Shown here piece by piece: positions 1 to 12,200 of a DNA stretch of 64,000 nt; position 1 is the first letter of the stretch; each line of letters begins with the position of its first letter. Position numbers and translations under genes: made by a program. The stretch spans positions 1 through 64,000 of the forward strand of contig MU858147.1 in NCBI GenBank assembly GCA_033297075.1, given 5' to 3'. Source of the DNA: Rhypophila decipiens. Its lineage: Eukaryota > Ascomycota > Sordariomycetes > Sordariales > Naviculisporaceae. The notes beneath the pieces were generated by a model, which saw only the letters and a program-made list of their open reading frames with translations, ran no database searches and had not been told where the DNA came from.

Positions 1-50
1 TATTTTGTATATATCTCGGGTTCGGAATAACCTCATTTTAACTGTCTTGG

Positions 51-125
51 CAAGTCTTCCAAGTCAAGTCAAGTCGGGGGTCATTCAAGTCAAGTTTGGC
101 CCCAGACTTGACTTGACTCGACTTG
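51..125. repeat. AAGTC-motif repeats with a perfect inverted repeat
   Basis: Repeated AAGTC/CAAGT units are followed by the same motif on the opposite strand. CAAGTCAAGT at 86-95 and ACTTGACTTG at 106-115 form a perfect 10-bp inverted repeat with a 10-nt spacer. Further copies lie at 51-75 and 116-125. No coding sequence is supported in 1-719. The function is unknown; a mobile-element remnant or a cruciform-prone repeat are both possible. Confidence 0.6.
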
Positions 126-719
126 TTGACAGCGCTGATCTTCTCGTCGTAGCGTATCCATTCTGGTTTGGGCCCCCTCAGCTGAGGGCGGAAAGTTTGG
201 CCAATGAGCGTGCAGAATCAACAAGCGCTGTACTGCAGTCGGGCCCCTCCGATTGGACGCCAAGAATACCGAGGCCTTCACAGCTGGGAACTCAACCTCA
301 AGAATTGCCTAATCCGGACTTCAGCTGTCAATACTCTCTCGTTCTAGACGGATCCGGGGAGAAATATCTACATGCCCCCTGAATCACGAGCATCAAGTCG
401 TAACACTATAAGGGTGGCAATGATACCCAACGAAACGTAGGTTTTCCCATTTCGGAAGATTGACAAGCTTGAGAAGCTGAAAGTTCCCAGAAGGTGACTA
501 TTTCGAGTCCACACGGCGAATGGTTTTCCAAAATTGACGAGTCTAGACTCCAGCATATTCTCTTCTCTTGGGACATGTCTACGCGCATAAATATGAGCAA
601 GATTTCCTCACGTTGTCCAACTGTCCTTCCACTGCTTCGCAACCTCCTAGACCATTCCACCATCTTGACTACACCTTCTATCATCAAGTTAGCTCTTTCC
701 AAGTCAAACACATCTCAAA

Positions 720-1448
720 ATGGGTGCCGCCGTCTCCGCCATCCGCGATCAAATCGACAAGATAGACGATGCCAAAGGAAAAGAAGCAGAAATCAAAGAA
801 GCGCTCGAGAACATGCGACAAACAGCGCAGGATCTCCTCGACGGCTTCAACGAGCGCATCCGCAACCGCGACCACGACACGCACTTAATCCCCATCTCCA
901 AGATCCTCAACCACTTTGAGTATATCCAGTGCACCTCGGCCAACAAGGACAACATCGGGCCGGCAATCAAGGATGCCGTCAAGGACTTTTCTACTGGTCC
1001 TGTGGCGGACGGCATCGCCAACCTTGCCTCGAGCGTTATCGGCAAGCTTTTGGGCGAGTCGGGTGGTAGCCGACAGATGCAGACGCGATATACCATTAGT
1101 ATCGATCCGCTGGGCGGTATATCGCGCCTTGATACGCTCTTCTTTTGCTACAACTTTGAGAGCGAGGGGTTGAAGAAGACGGCCAAGAGCGTCGTGGCCT
1201 GCTGTGTCGTCAAGTCCTCGGCTGATGTCAAGGAGGTAGATGACAATACCCTTAGGGTCCTGGTCAACCAGTGCTTCGAGACGTCGGACCTGGGCCTGCG
1301 CAAGGCTATTTACGGCGAGCTGAGGGATGCCTTGTTCTATAGCAAGAACCCCGAGTACATTGCTACTTTGAAGGCGGCGAGGGAGGAGAACCAGGAGAAG
1401 ATGAGGGAGTGGGCTATTGCTAAGCCTGTTACTCATGCTGCGGCTTGA
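720..1448 (+). CDS. Conserved-looking hypothetical protein, 242 aa, possible N-myristoylation
   Basis: This is an intronless frame of 242 codons starting with ATG and ending with TGA. I do not recognise the family and assign no function. The N terminus MGAAVS has Gly2 and Ser6, which fits an N-myristoylation signal, so membrane attachment is possible (inferred). Residues 1-45 are charged and helical, possibly a coiled coil. The middle part (about 95-120) is small-residue rich and weakly hydrophobic. The last 50 residues are again charged and helical. There is no signal peptide. Codon use and the lack of in-frame stops favour this frame over the overlapping antisense frame at 885-1532. Confidence 0.72.
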   Translation: MGAAVSAIRDQIDKIDDAKGKEAEIKEALENMRQTAQDLLDGFNERIRNRDHDTHLIPISKILNHFEYIQCTSANKDNIGPAIKDAVKDFSTGPVADGIANLASSVIGKLLGESGGSRQMQTRYTISIDPLGGISRLDTLFFCYNFESEGLKKTAKSVVACCVVKSSADVKEVDDNTLRVLVNQCFETSDLGLRKAIYGELRDALFYSKNPEYIATLKAAREENQEKMREWAIAKPVTHAAA

Positions 1449-2007
1449 TGATGAGGATGACGGCGATGTATCGGAGTGGTCATTGCTAGATGTACGTCGA
1501 ATGATCAAGTCTTGTGGATGTATTTCAGTCAATATTAAAAGCGCAGCTCCTCGTTAATCGCACCTTGTGCAATAAGTATGGATTTTCAGCTTCGTAATTC
1601 GTGCACGGAATAACATCTTACAAACCTATCTACCTAACTTTGTCGTCTTTCCCATTGCAACGGGCCTCTTACGCCTAAGAGGCATCTTGTGCCATGGTAC
1701 CTCCTCAATTGGTATGTTAGGCCAAGGTTGGTTTTCTTATTATCTGCAATTTGAACAAGGGATATCCGTAGCTAACTGACCATCGACAAAGGGAAACTGA
1801 TAGGCTATGGGGCGGCGGCAACTGTCGGATCCATTGCGCGCCCCAAACTAGTAAGGACCATAGTTCAAGTTGGAGTCACAGATTCAGACCTAGTTGCCGT
1901 GACAGTGACACTTTACACGATCCTCATCCGCCACCATAAGACAGAGACAGACAGGTAGCCAGCCAGTCCATGGCCGCGCGACAACGACTGCCCAATCAAC
2001 CCAGCCC
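1449..2007. other. Intergenic, nothing recognised
   Basis: This gap lies between the 3' ends of two convergent genes. No frame with coding character, no RNA gene and no repeat is visible. Confidence 0.5.
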
Positions 2008-2863
2008 TTAGAGCACGCCGACATAGCCCTCGCGATGCCCGAGAGTAGCATCCACCCAAGTCACACCCCTCGGCCGGAAAAGCCGCGCAGGAGCCTCGGT
2101 CGAATTCGTAAAACCGCCGCACGTGTCGGCCACGATACATACGTTGCGCGTGCAGCACGTGCCGACGGCACAGACACTGCCAACAGGGCAATCGGCGCTG
2201 GTATCGCAGTCGGTCAGGCCCGAGCAGGGCGTCGCGCCGTCGGCGCAGAACCCGGCACCGCCCGTCACCGAGGCGCACACGCACGAACCTCCCGGGCCGC
2301 AGGCCGAGAAGGTGTCGCATGTCTGTCCGGTGCACGAGTTGAGCGAGCAGGCGCCGTTGACGCAGAAGCCCGAGTCACACTGCAGAGGTTGGCGGTTTAG
2401 CATGGAGAGTAAACAAAGGAAGGGAGCGGCCTGAGGTAGGTAATGGACATACAACGGCACCGCATCCTCCGCAGTTGGCTGGATCATTCTTGACGTCGAT
2501 GCATGTATCGCCGCAGAGGACACTGCCTCCGGTGCATGATGGGGTCGGAGGTGCGGAGGATGTCGAAGACGCGGAGGAAGAAACGGAGGACGAGGAGGAC
2601 GGAATAGGCGAGGAAGAGGATGACGATATGACCGAAGAAGCGGATGACACGCTAACTGCTGAGGAGGACGAGATTGGAAGAGAAGTGGACGACTCGCTAG
2701 CAGACGGCGACGCGGTGGAGGAGGACGGCTCGGTGCTCGAGATCGGAGATGGTGTCACGGTTGTTGTCTGCACGGGGGGATGCCCACCACATTTTGTCCC
2801 CACCACGCCCTGGGTGGACATCAAGACGGCCACCGAAAGGGCCAATCCCGAAATGAACTTCAT
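2008..2863 (-). CDS. Secreted Cys-rich, Ser/Thr-rich protein with STIG1-like motif, 260 aa
   Basis: Two exons: 2453-2863 and 2008-2379. The intron at 2380-2452 starts GTATGT, ends CTGCAG and is phase 0. The protein begins with a signal peptide (MKFISGLALSVAVLMSTQG). Next comes a Ser/Thr/Pro stretch at about 30-108, a likely heavily O-glycosylated stalk. A Cys cluster follows, with LCGDTCIDVKNDPANCGGCG near 117-136. This C..CG..C.D....NCG.CG pattern resembles the plant STIG1 motif, which is also found in fungal extracellular proteins. The second exon adds about 20 cysteines in short loops. It is probably secreted or wall-associated; its role is unknown. The last 30 residues lack cysteines and could be a less certain tail. 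Confidence 0.75.
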
Positions 2864-4553
2864 TGTGACGAATGCTGATTAGATTTCTGGCAGAACTGCT
2901 TGCGTGACGAAATGAACGCGTGCGGGAATGGAAGATATTTTGTTTGGTAAAGACTGGACGCCCGTGAAAAAAACGGATCAGAGAGGAAAACGATTAAAAG
3001 TTGAAAAGAAAAATCCCATGAGCTGAGGTCTAGATCTTTTATGTCAGCCCCTGGCCCGGCATCCTCCACCAGCGGATCCATCTCCGCGCCTGGGATTCGC
3101 ATGTCTTTAATTACAGAAATTCAATAGTTTCGCGATCGATCGTCAAGTTTCCCAATGTGGACTGTGGGCCCATTGTTTTGTTCAGGGGTATCGCTTCAGC
3201 TGCATCAGCTCCACAGCCGCCCATTGGACCGTTTGAGGCGGGACTACGTCATCGCCAACTTGTGCTAAGGGAGAGATCAACGCTGATTATGAGAATCCGC
3301 AACGAGGCACATGATCTACCTCCACTTAAACATTCGCATTCTCACGGACGCTTGTTTGAAAGCTGCCGGAGACAATTAGGAAAGAGACGCTGAACCGTGT
3401 ACGGGGAATAGAGGCTCCGAGCCGCCTCTGCCACAGTCTGGCAACGTTAGTTCCATTATCACTCTCTCATGTTGAAGTCCAAGTCGAGAAATGGTTATCC
3501 CTTAACCTAGCAGGAAGCTGGCAAGCCGATCAACAGCGCGAGGGTAAAGGTAAAATGGCCAGAGAAATACGGCCTATCAGAGAATAAAATCAAGTCACAT
3601 CCTTACTACGAATAGCTGCTCTGTTATCTCTTGAAGACTTGTATTATTAAATGTTGAACAAACCCAGAACTGCCAAGAGGACGTGCTACCAAGGTGTCAG
3701 AACTATCCGTAGACACAAAAAGACTTTCTCTATGGTTGCTAATCGAGTTGACTGGCGTCCCTTGGTTCAACCCAGGCAAACGAACCCGCGGGCACTGGCA
3801 GGCGCGCCCGACCTTTGGACCATGCACCTTGACAACCATCAACCCAGATGTTGTATGGCGTCGAGCGATTGACAGCCCTCGTGTTGGGTCCGCAACGTCT
3901 TCCAGATATTCAGTTTCTCCAGCCAAGTTTGTTAAGTCATCAAGATTTTCTCAAGGGCAGTGAGCTGCGAGTGTCATCCGAGAACCTGATGAGAGTTCAT
4001 GCCATGTTGAAGCGAACGCAAAGTCTAGTTCTCAATCGAGGAAGGATTTATGCTGGGGGGGGGGGGGGGCGAAACAAGAGAATATTAAATGACTTTAGAG
4101 GGATACAGGTATCTAGGTGTAGTTCATTATCCGTAATACTCGTTCTAGAGAAATAAATCAAATTGTCGGCGCTTTGCTATATATAATTAAATCCCTTACA
4201 CCAAGCTTCTACAGCACCGCGGATCGTTGTCAGCGAGTATGACAGCCGTTTACTAATGTTCCTAGCAATATTCAGTCAGATTCTGCTTGGATCCTAATAA
4301 GCATGATGGGAGCATACCAAGAGTCTCGGACATAGCTTCTTCCGGCAGTACAAACACCACGATACCGAAATACTCCGCTCCGACATATCGACCTCAAGCC
4401 AGGGACGCCAGACAGGAAAGAGAAACCGCACAAAGATATACCCACCGCGAAAACGCGAACCGACAGCACCAACTTAGATCTCGAGACAGCTACCATCCAT
4501 ATCACTAAATCACCACGTTACCCATCACCATTGACCTCAAGCCATATTCTCAT
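2864..4553. other. Intergenic region with a 15-base G run
   Basis: No gene is supported in this 1.7 kb. The frames here (for example 3624-3926 minus and 3694-3963 plus) overlap each other and resemble no family. An uninterrupted run of 15 G occurs at 4055-4069; its length is prone to sequencing error. The stretch near 4075-4200 is AT-rich. Confidence 0.45.
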
Positions 4554-6444
4554 TCAAGCCCCGTCCGATGTTGCCTGAGGACCCGTGCACTTCTTCATCA
4601 AAACGGTCATCATAGCCTCCATCCGAACATTAACCTCAGAACTCAATCGAGCAAGATACTTCTGCTGCTCTTGCAGTTCGTGCAAGGGCATCCGCTCGTA
4701 CTGCTTTTTCCACCCGTCCACCCGGTCCTTCAACGAGACTTCCTTGGAGTGATTCTTGGAAAGCTTCGAGAAGGTGGGCAGCTCTACTGACAAGCCGGTA
4801 TACTGGCCCGAATTCTTATCGCCCGTGTTACTGCTGCTGGCTGGGGGGTCAGTTTTAGGCAGAGTCGGCGGGACCGGGGGTCTGATGTAGTTTGGTGGGA
4901 ACACGGGAGTCTCCTTGCGGACAGTACCGTTACCGTTACCGTTACCGTTTCCACTTCCGTTTCCACTCTGGGCAGGAATCGGAGTCGATCGTTGGTTCTC
5001 GCCAGAGTTTGATCTCCGGGTGATGGGCAGAACGGGGATGGGCACAGGCGATTTGGTCACCGGTTTCCACGTCTCCTGAACCTTGGAAACTTGGGCCGGC
5101 TTTGGGGTCTCTTGAGCCGGTGCAACCGAAGCCAGTCTCGAAATCTGTTGAACCTGCGGAACCGGGACCGGTGTCGGTTTTTGTTGAACCTGCGGAACCG
5201 GGGTCGATGTCGGTTTTGGTTGAACCTGCGGAACCGGGGTCGATGTCGGTTTTGGTTGAACCTTTGGAACCGGTACCGGGGTTGGTCTTTGGTCAACGTG
5301 CAATGCCGAGGCCGGTGGTGATTTCAGCAGGACCTCGATTTTCGTGGACGGTCTTAAGCTCTGTTGAAACTGCAATACCGACGGCGAATTGGTGGTCTGC
5401 TCAGCCCTGGGTTCCAGCTGGTTCTGTTTCGGTGGATGCGGCACCTGAGGAATCGGGACAGGTGTGTTGCTCTCCTCATAGCCTAGAATATTGACGTTAG
5501 ATGTACGCTAGTAAAAGCTCGTTTGCTGAGAGAATTGATGACTTACCCTGTCGGAACGAGCATTTATACCCCTGACGGCCGTACCAACAACAAGCGCATG
5601 CGCCCAGGAGCTTTTCGTTGACGATGGGGTCCTTGGACACAACACAGCCCCGGAAAACCCTTTCCGAAGAACGACAAATCTCACAGGCATCCTTGTCAGG
5701 GAGGAGATGTCCACTGGCCTGAATTAAATATGCGACTGTGTTTTGTATCCGGTTATTGTTGAAAGGACCTGACACCTTTGGCTTCCGCAGGGCTGGAACG
5801 TCGGCAAGGGGTCTGAATGCTTCAGGGATGTCCTCTTTCTCAAAGTGGAGCTTCGGGAACTGCTGGCACATGAGACCGTATACCGTCATTTTATCCGTAG
5901 ACGGATGCGGATCCCGGGTGGCAGGCAACAGACTCTGCGCCGGTACAGGCTTTGGCAGCTTTGGCAGTTCTGGTTGCTGCTGAACTGCTGACCGAGTTTT
6001 GAGAGTACCGCTGCGATCGGATGGCACGAGACCCAGGTCCAGATCTGACTCTTGGTCCTCTTCTTCATCCTCTTCCTCTTCCGCCATGTCGCTGTCATAA
6101 TCCGAGTCGTCCGAGTCTTGGTGGGCCAAGGCTTCCAAGTCCTTCGCGGTGAGCGGTATGCCATAGCTGTCCAGTCTCACCGACTTGGCAGCGCGGTCAT
6201 CGTCACTGACATCGCTGTTGCTTCCAAGTTTCCTCTTGGCGCGGTTGTCGACCAGCTTGCCAGAGAAATGGCTTCCGCCGCCTCTCATGAAGTATTCAGG
6301 CGAATACCCGTTCATCTCCTCGATGTCGCGGGCGCGCGCCCCCCGAGGTGGATGGTCAAAGATGGTATGAACACTGGACGAGTCAGAGCCCGTGTCTGAT
6401 TCGGAGCTAGAAGAAGCGTCCTCATCGTCCGAGAGCCGTGCCAT
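4554..6444 (-). CDS. DUF3716 domain protein with acidic N terminus and Pro-rich repeats, 608 aa
   Basis: Two exons: 5547-6444 and 4554-5482. The intron at 5483-5546 runs from GTAAGT to CTAG and the join keeps frame. Residues 1-160 are low-complexity, acidic and Ser-rich (EEEEDEEEDQ), with basic patches that suit a nuclear protein. Residues about 255-300 carry CEICRSS, RGCVVS, GACACCWYG and YKCSFR. This Cys pattern fits the fungal family DUF3716, whose function is unknown; zinc binding is inferred. The second exon encodes four 12-residue repeats (PKPTSTPVPQVQ type), a Gly-Asn run, and a C-terminal helical segment (about 560-595) that may be a coiled coil. A DNA- or chromatin-related role is possible but not shown. 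Confidence 0.82.
4925..4950 (-). repeat. Hexamer repeat encoding Gly-Asn
   Basis: CCGTTA repeats on the plus strand encode a GNGNGN run in the DUF3716 gene. The repeat lies within the coding sequence and keeps frame. Confidence 0.7.
5147..5290 (-). repeat. 36-bp tandem repeat inside coding sequence, four copies
   Basis: Units start at 5147, 5183, 5219 and 5255, a period of exactly 36 bp. The two middle copies are identical or nearly so; the outer ones have diverged. Each unit encodes 12 residues of the VPQVQPKPTSTP type, so changes in copy number would keep frame. Confidence 0.85.
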
Positions 6445-7494
6445 CTTATCTTTCTTACTCGCAACCTAGAGCAGAAGTGGTGATGTCCATGAAAAGTGGG
6501 GCGATTGATGCAGCTTCACGCGACGCGCTCGGAACTGTTGAGCGAGCCCGACCGAGGTCCTTCAACGCAGCCGATTGAGAGGCGCTGTTGGTTCAAAAAG
6601 AGAGGAAAGTGACACAATACCGAGTTATCCTCGTGAAGTGAACCGCAACGCACTATATGGCCGCAAAAGCATACAAGATGGTGAATCGGTCACTGGTGTC
6701 GGACGCAGGGAAGCTTGATGGATAAATCTCCCTTCTCACCCAAGCGTCCTTCGCGGAGACGGACGCGTGAATTGGAGTGGCCACGTGACGAATGGTTGAC
6801 GTTTCTTGGCGGAGCCCAACCCCGGACCGGGGTGGGTTTGACACCTGCCAGGGGCCAGCACCTGTTATCGATAAGGAACTGAAATGTTGCTACAGAATAC
6901 AGACCACGGGCGATACGCATTTACCTAGGTCCAGGGTACATGGGTTTGGTAATTACGGAGTACTTACGCACATCTTTTGCCCCTGCAAGGTATGGTATGG
7001 CTTCAATCTCATAAACATTTTTGTCTTGTGTTTTCCAGTGGTCAAAGCTGGACAAGTTCTGTGAGATTGATGCATCATGAGAGTTTGAGACGAGCGTTTG
7101 GTCTGTTCATCTCTTGGCTCTATCTCATGCCGCGGTCGTGTTGTTGCTGACGTTGCTCATCTCCGTGGCTCAATGTTTGTGTTTTTATTCCCCCGCAGGT
7201 AAACATGAACGAGAAACAAAAGAAGCAAACTGATGTACAACAAAGGTATCGTACACGCTATCCTATGTACTAGTACACTGCCTTCCCCCGCTTCCCCTTG
7301 CATTCTACCTCACGGAGCCAGGTAGGTGCCGATATGTCCCTGTATGTGTCTTCGGTCAACCAACCTCACAATGGGCCCTGCAACCCTAATAAAACTTGGG
7401 AGGCCATGCCCGTTCCTTCTGTCGATAGGTCACGATACAGCATCCCGCACAGCCGCCCATGGATGCAAGAATATGAAAGACTCTGTTTTTGTCG
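6445..7494. other. Intergenic, promoter side of the DUF3716 gene
   Basis: No coding frame is convincing. One copy of the recurrent 9-mer TACGGAGTA occurs at about 6954-6962. Nothing else was recognised. Confidence 0.45.
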
Positions 7495-8257
7495 TTATCC
7501 AGTGGTTAGTTCAGTCTCCCACCATCGCCAAACAGCAAGCCTGACCAAAACAAGAGGCAGCAAAAAAAGAAAAGAACAGAGAAAAAATGAAGGGAATAAC
7601 TCACCCACAAACCAAACCACCCAACCCAAGCACCTTGGCCTGGTCCTCCCACTCCATCCCATGCTCCTCCACCGCCAGCTCACCGTGTTCAAGATGGACC
7701 ATATAAATCCTGACAGCAGCTACGACCCCCATGACCGCGATACACAAATCCACCAGCATGACAAACATCCAGTACCCCCACAGACCGTATCTTCTCAACA
7801 AGGCAACCACTATGACCGATATATCCAACGCCGCTGCCAGGCCGAAGGTCGCTACCGCCAGCTCATGACGATTCTTGTCGTAGCTTGGCTCCGAGTCGGC
7901 GAGGGATGCGTATTTCGTTAGGAAGAAAATTCCATACCCCAGCATGCCCAATTCGAGGAGGGATAAGAAACCGCGCGTGGAGAGGGTGAACCACCGTGGG
8001 AAGGGTAGTGATCTTGCATCTTTGGTTGTCTTGCCGCTTAGGCTTGTCATGGACCGTTCGAGCGTCGATGGGGTAGGTTCGGCTTGATACGGCGGTGGTG
8101 CGGCGGGTGCTTGAGACAGAGGACTCCTGGGGCCGAACGAAGGACTGATGGATGCCGGCGTCAACGGGATATTCAGCATTTGCGTGGATTGGCGCTGTCG
8201 GCTGGGGTCATATGTCCCGCTTGGCGTGAGGATCTGGGATTGTCGGTTTGTGATCAT
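7495..8257 (-). CDS. Four-helix membrane protein, 232 aa
   Basis: Two exons: 7605-8257 and 7495-7540. The intron at 7541-7604 runs from GTGAGT to GGTCAG. The short last exon ends the protein with WRWWETELTTG. The start ATG at 8257 gives a Pro-rich, polar, probably cytosolic N-terminal third (about 1-80). Four hydrophobic segments follow near residues 90-110, 128-150, 155-185 and 205-222. The topology resembles small fungal MARVEL-like membrane proteins, but no diagnostic motif is visible and the family is not assigned. The frame is open upstream to 8470, so an earlier exon cannot be excluded. Confidence 0.68.
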
Positions 8258-9296
8258 CTTTCTTTTATTTCTTGGTGCTCGGATTACAGCGAATTCTTCT
8301 TCGTCTTTACTTTTCAAGGTAGAAATAAAAGAAAATGAATGCCGTATATAACTAGTTGAGTAACAGTGGAAATTAAAGAATCGAATGCGGATCAACCGAC
8401 AAAGTACCTGACCTGGTGCTGGCTCACAGAGTCGCAAAATGCAAATATCAACAAGGGGAAGAAAAGACAAGATAGAATAAGATTTTTTTCTTCTCCCAAT
8501 ACCCGGGCGCCCATGTTAAAAGGTGATCGTCGTCTCGCCAAAACCTGCCCTGCAAAGGGGGTGTTCATGATGGTCCGTGTTTCACCTTTGCTCTTGTCGG
8601 GTCGCCAGGTCCAAAGAGGAATAGAGCCCTGTTTGACCAGACATTGGTGACAGCTCTAAGCAGCTTCAGCACTACCGTGACCAACTTTCCCCTTGAAACA
8701 CCACGGCTAGCACTGCCATTTGGGATCCATTGACGTTGCATAGGGTACCCGCACAGCACGACGCTACGCCTGCTTCGTCGCTTTTGGTCAAGGCGCTCGT
8801 CTTGGCCTGTCTGGACAGCCACCTCCAACACCCGAGAGCCGCCATCGGATGGCATGACTTCCTTCATACGTCTAGACAGACATCAACTTGGAATAAAGTG
8901 GTGTGACGTGATCGCCTCGGTTAAATACACCAGCAAGATAAAGCTGATTGTGACGTCGCTTCCAAAATCGACGCCTCCCTAATAAACATGCCGGTTCACG
9001 CGCAACCTGACAGATACCAAAACAACAGTCGAAGCAGCAGCAACCGCCTCCACAACGCCCAAGAGAAGAGTTTGCTACACCATGTCCTCAATTTTCCTTC
9101 CCACGCCCAGGTACTATCGAGGTATTCATCATTAAGCCGCCAACTCTAGAGAACTTGTCACATGAAAATAAAAATAGACAAAAATCATTCATCAGAGATC
9201 CCCACCCCGGCCTATGCTATGCAACCAAATATCAACCATCCCATTTTAAGTTCCTTTGGCTTTTCATCCGGTTTTTCATGTCATCACATTTCCCAC
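8258..9296. other. Intergenic, nothing recognised
   Basis: The only open frames are short and unlike any family (for example 8565-8867 minus). It holds the promoter of the membrane-protein gene and the 3' flank of the importin gene. Confidence 0.45.
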
Positions 9297-12200
9297 TTAG
9301 GCAAGACCAGCCAACTTCAACACATTGGGGTTCCCAGAAAACAGGCCAGCATTGGCATTGTACAGGAAGGCAACAATGCGGCGGACAATTTCCCGGGCCT
9401 CGTCATCAAGCTGCTCAGCTGGAGGGCTGAGGACAGCCTCCAACACAGGTATGAGGTTGGGCGTGAGTGACTGCATAGTCGGCTCACCAGACTCGTAAAG
9501 CTTGGAGATGCACTCATAGACGGGAGAGTTCTCCTCGTAATCCTCCTTGAGGGGAAGGAGCTCAACAAGTGCAGGGAGGACATGACCCAGAGGGACACGG
9601 TCAGGGTGCGCCATGATCATGCGGCACAAGCAGCCGGCAGCATTGTCCTTGAGGCGGGCATCCGAGATCTGGAGCATAGGCTCGAGCTTTTGGAGGATGG
9701 TCTCATAGTGGGGGAGGTACGTGTTTTTGTCGGTGGAGTGGTAGATGAGCTGACCAGCGGCATAGGCAGCGTTGCTCCGCGTCTCCTGGTCAGGGTCAGA
9801 GAGACGCTTGAGAAGAAGAGTGAGCAGCTTCTGAGTGTATGGGGAGACGGCAGCCTCCATGTGGGCGGCGCACTCGGCGATGACTCCGACACCAGTCGAA
9901 CGCTCGATGTTTTCAGCCTCGGACGAAGCAAACTTCAAGATGGGCTTCTCAAAGATCTTCCACAGCTCAGCAAAGTTGGGGCCGAGGGCGGCGGCGAGGC
10001 CAATGACAACATCGAGGGCCGTGTCAATAACAAGCCAGTCATACTCGGATGTGCCTTCGACTTCCTGCTCCTCGTCCTCGTCACCAAGATCCTGTTGGCA
10101 GGGGTGGGAGCGCGTGATGAGGGAGCTGAGGACCGAGACGAACTCGGTCAAAACTTCGCCACGAGCCAGGATGGCGGGACCAGCCTCCTTGAGGGTGGCC
10201 GCCACGTTGCGGTTGATCTCGGTCACGACGGAGCTGTGAACAGTTAGCACAATGCAATGCGCAGATGTAACATGGTTGGTGGTTCAACGTGAAAGAGGAT
10301 AATCAGGAGTAGATGTAACGTGTTCTCAGCAATCGCAAAAAAGCGTCTGAGTGAGCTGGGTATAACGTGGTGTGCTCATCATGGTATCCAGGGGGGGCAA
10401 GAAAGAAAAGAAGCAAAGACATACCGGTCAGCCTCCTCATTCCACAAGTGAAGAGTGGCGGTGGTGACAATCTCAGCGAGCTCGACAAGCGCAGGATCGG
10501 GGTTCTGCTTGAGGGGAAGACCGGGCTCCCAGCTAGAACCACTCTCCTCCTCATAGAGCTGCCAGACGCGGGTATAGGCGCGCCACAAGGTAGCAATGGT
10601 GGCTTTGCGGCAGCCCTCGTACGTGTGCTCAGAGAGGGGAGAGATCATCTCGATGGCCTTCTTGAGGTACTCCGTGATCTCAGCGGCGCCACAAGCGTGC
10701 GTGATGACATCACCAAGTATCTCAATCGCAACCTCCTTCTCCAAGGCCTCGGGTGAGACTCCATAATCCTCCCAATCCTCGTCATCCTCGTCCTCCATCT
10801 CGTCTTCCTCGGTGGGCTTCTTGATCTTGACTCTCTTGCCAGCAGTAATGATCTCCTCAGTGGTATTGACGATGCCCTTCTCATCCTCGGTCAACTCCAG
10901 CTTGATCTCTTCCTCCTCAAGCTCGAGGCTCTGGAACAGACCGGCGAAAACTCCAGGAAGAAATGGGGCAAACTCCTTGGTGTAGACCTTGGCGAGAGAG
11001 CTCCACAATATGAAGCTGCTCTCTCTGAGTCGTGAGTTGTCTAGGTGCAGTGCCTCCTCACTCGACTTCATGAGGTCGACCACATAGGGCTGGAAGGCCT
11101 GGGCGCCAACGGCGGCAGCGACGCGGCCAATCGAGTCGCAGACACCGCTGCGGAGAGCCAGGTCCTCCTCGCTCTCCTTGATGGTCAGGTAGGGACCAAG
11201 AGCAATCATGGTCTGCTCGAAGTAGGGCTTGAAGTCCTCGCCGAGTGACTCAGCAATGGCGCCAAGAGCACCCGAAGCAGCGACCTTGACCTTGTAGTCC
11301 TCATGGCCGACCAGAGCACCGATGTTGGTGACGAGTTCACCGGCGTATTGCTTCATGAACTCGGAGTCGAGACCCTCGGAAAGCGAATCGAGAGCACCGC
11401 AAACAGAGCGAATGATCTCGATGTTCTTCTTGGTCTGCTTCGCATCAGGGGAAGGAGCCATCGCAGCCTGGAGGTTCTTAACCAAGGCAGTCATCAATGG
11501 CTCACTGTAAGGAGACAGCTCCTCGGCAATATCATCAGCGAGACGAGACAGACCAATGAGGGCGGCATGTCTCACACCCAGGTCGGCATCGTTGAGGAGG
11601 TTGATGACGTGGGGCATGATCGACTTGACCTGCGACGCGATGAAGTCGGGCGCACCTTCGACGACGTTGCCGAGGGCGAGGACACCGGCCTTCTTGTACC
11701 CAGGGTTCTCATTCGTGACGAACTGAGGAAGGACATCGAGAAGAGGAACAATGACCTGGCGAGGGGGCAGATCGCCAGAGAGCTGGTCAAGGAGGGCAAG
11801 AGCGCCCCGGGCGGGACTCATGTCATCCTCATCCTCGTCGTCGTCGATCTCGGTAAGGATGAGCATGGCCTTGTGGGTGAGCTGCTGGCCCATGTCCTTC
11901 ATGCCCTGAATCTTCATGCGGCGGTAGCGGACAGTCTGGGCGAGGAAGGCAAGCGCCTGGGAGCGGACCTCGTCCTCGGCCTGGGTGTTGGCGGCGAGAT
12001 CGATCATGAACTGAATGAGGTCCTTGAGGAACCCACCGAGCAGAGACGACTCGTAGGCGAGGAACTGCTGGAAAACCTCAAAGGCCTGGCCAATCTTCTC
12101 GTCATCACCAGCCGTGACGGCGTCTTTGAGCACCTCAACCATGGGGGGAATAAGGGTGTGGAGGGCCTTGACGGAGTCCTCATCTTCCTCGGCGTCGAAG

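Noticed and set aside
885..1532. A 215-codon minus-strand frame
   Set aside because: It is antisense to the 720-1448 gene, with low-complexity Ser runs and no protein-like pattern.
4055..4069. A 15-base G run as a functional element
   Set aside because: Homopolymers of this kind are unreliable in assemblies and no nearby feature gives it a role.
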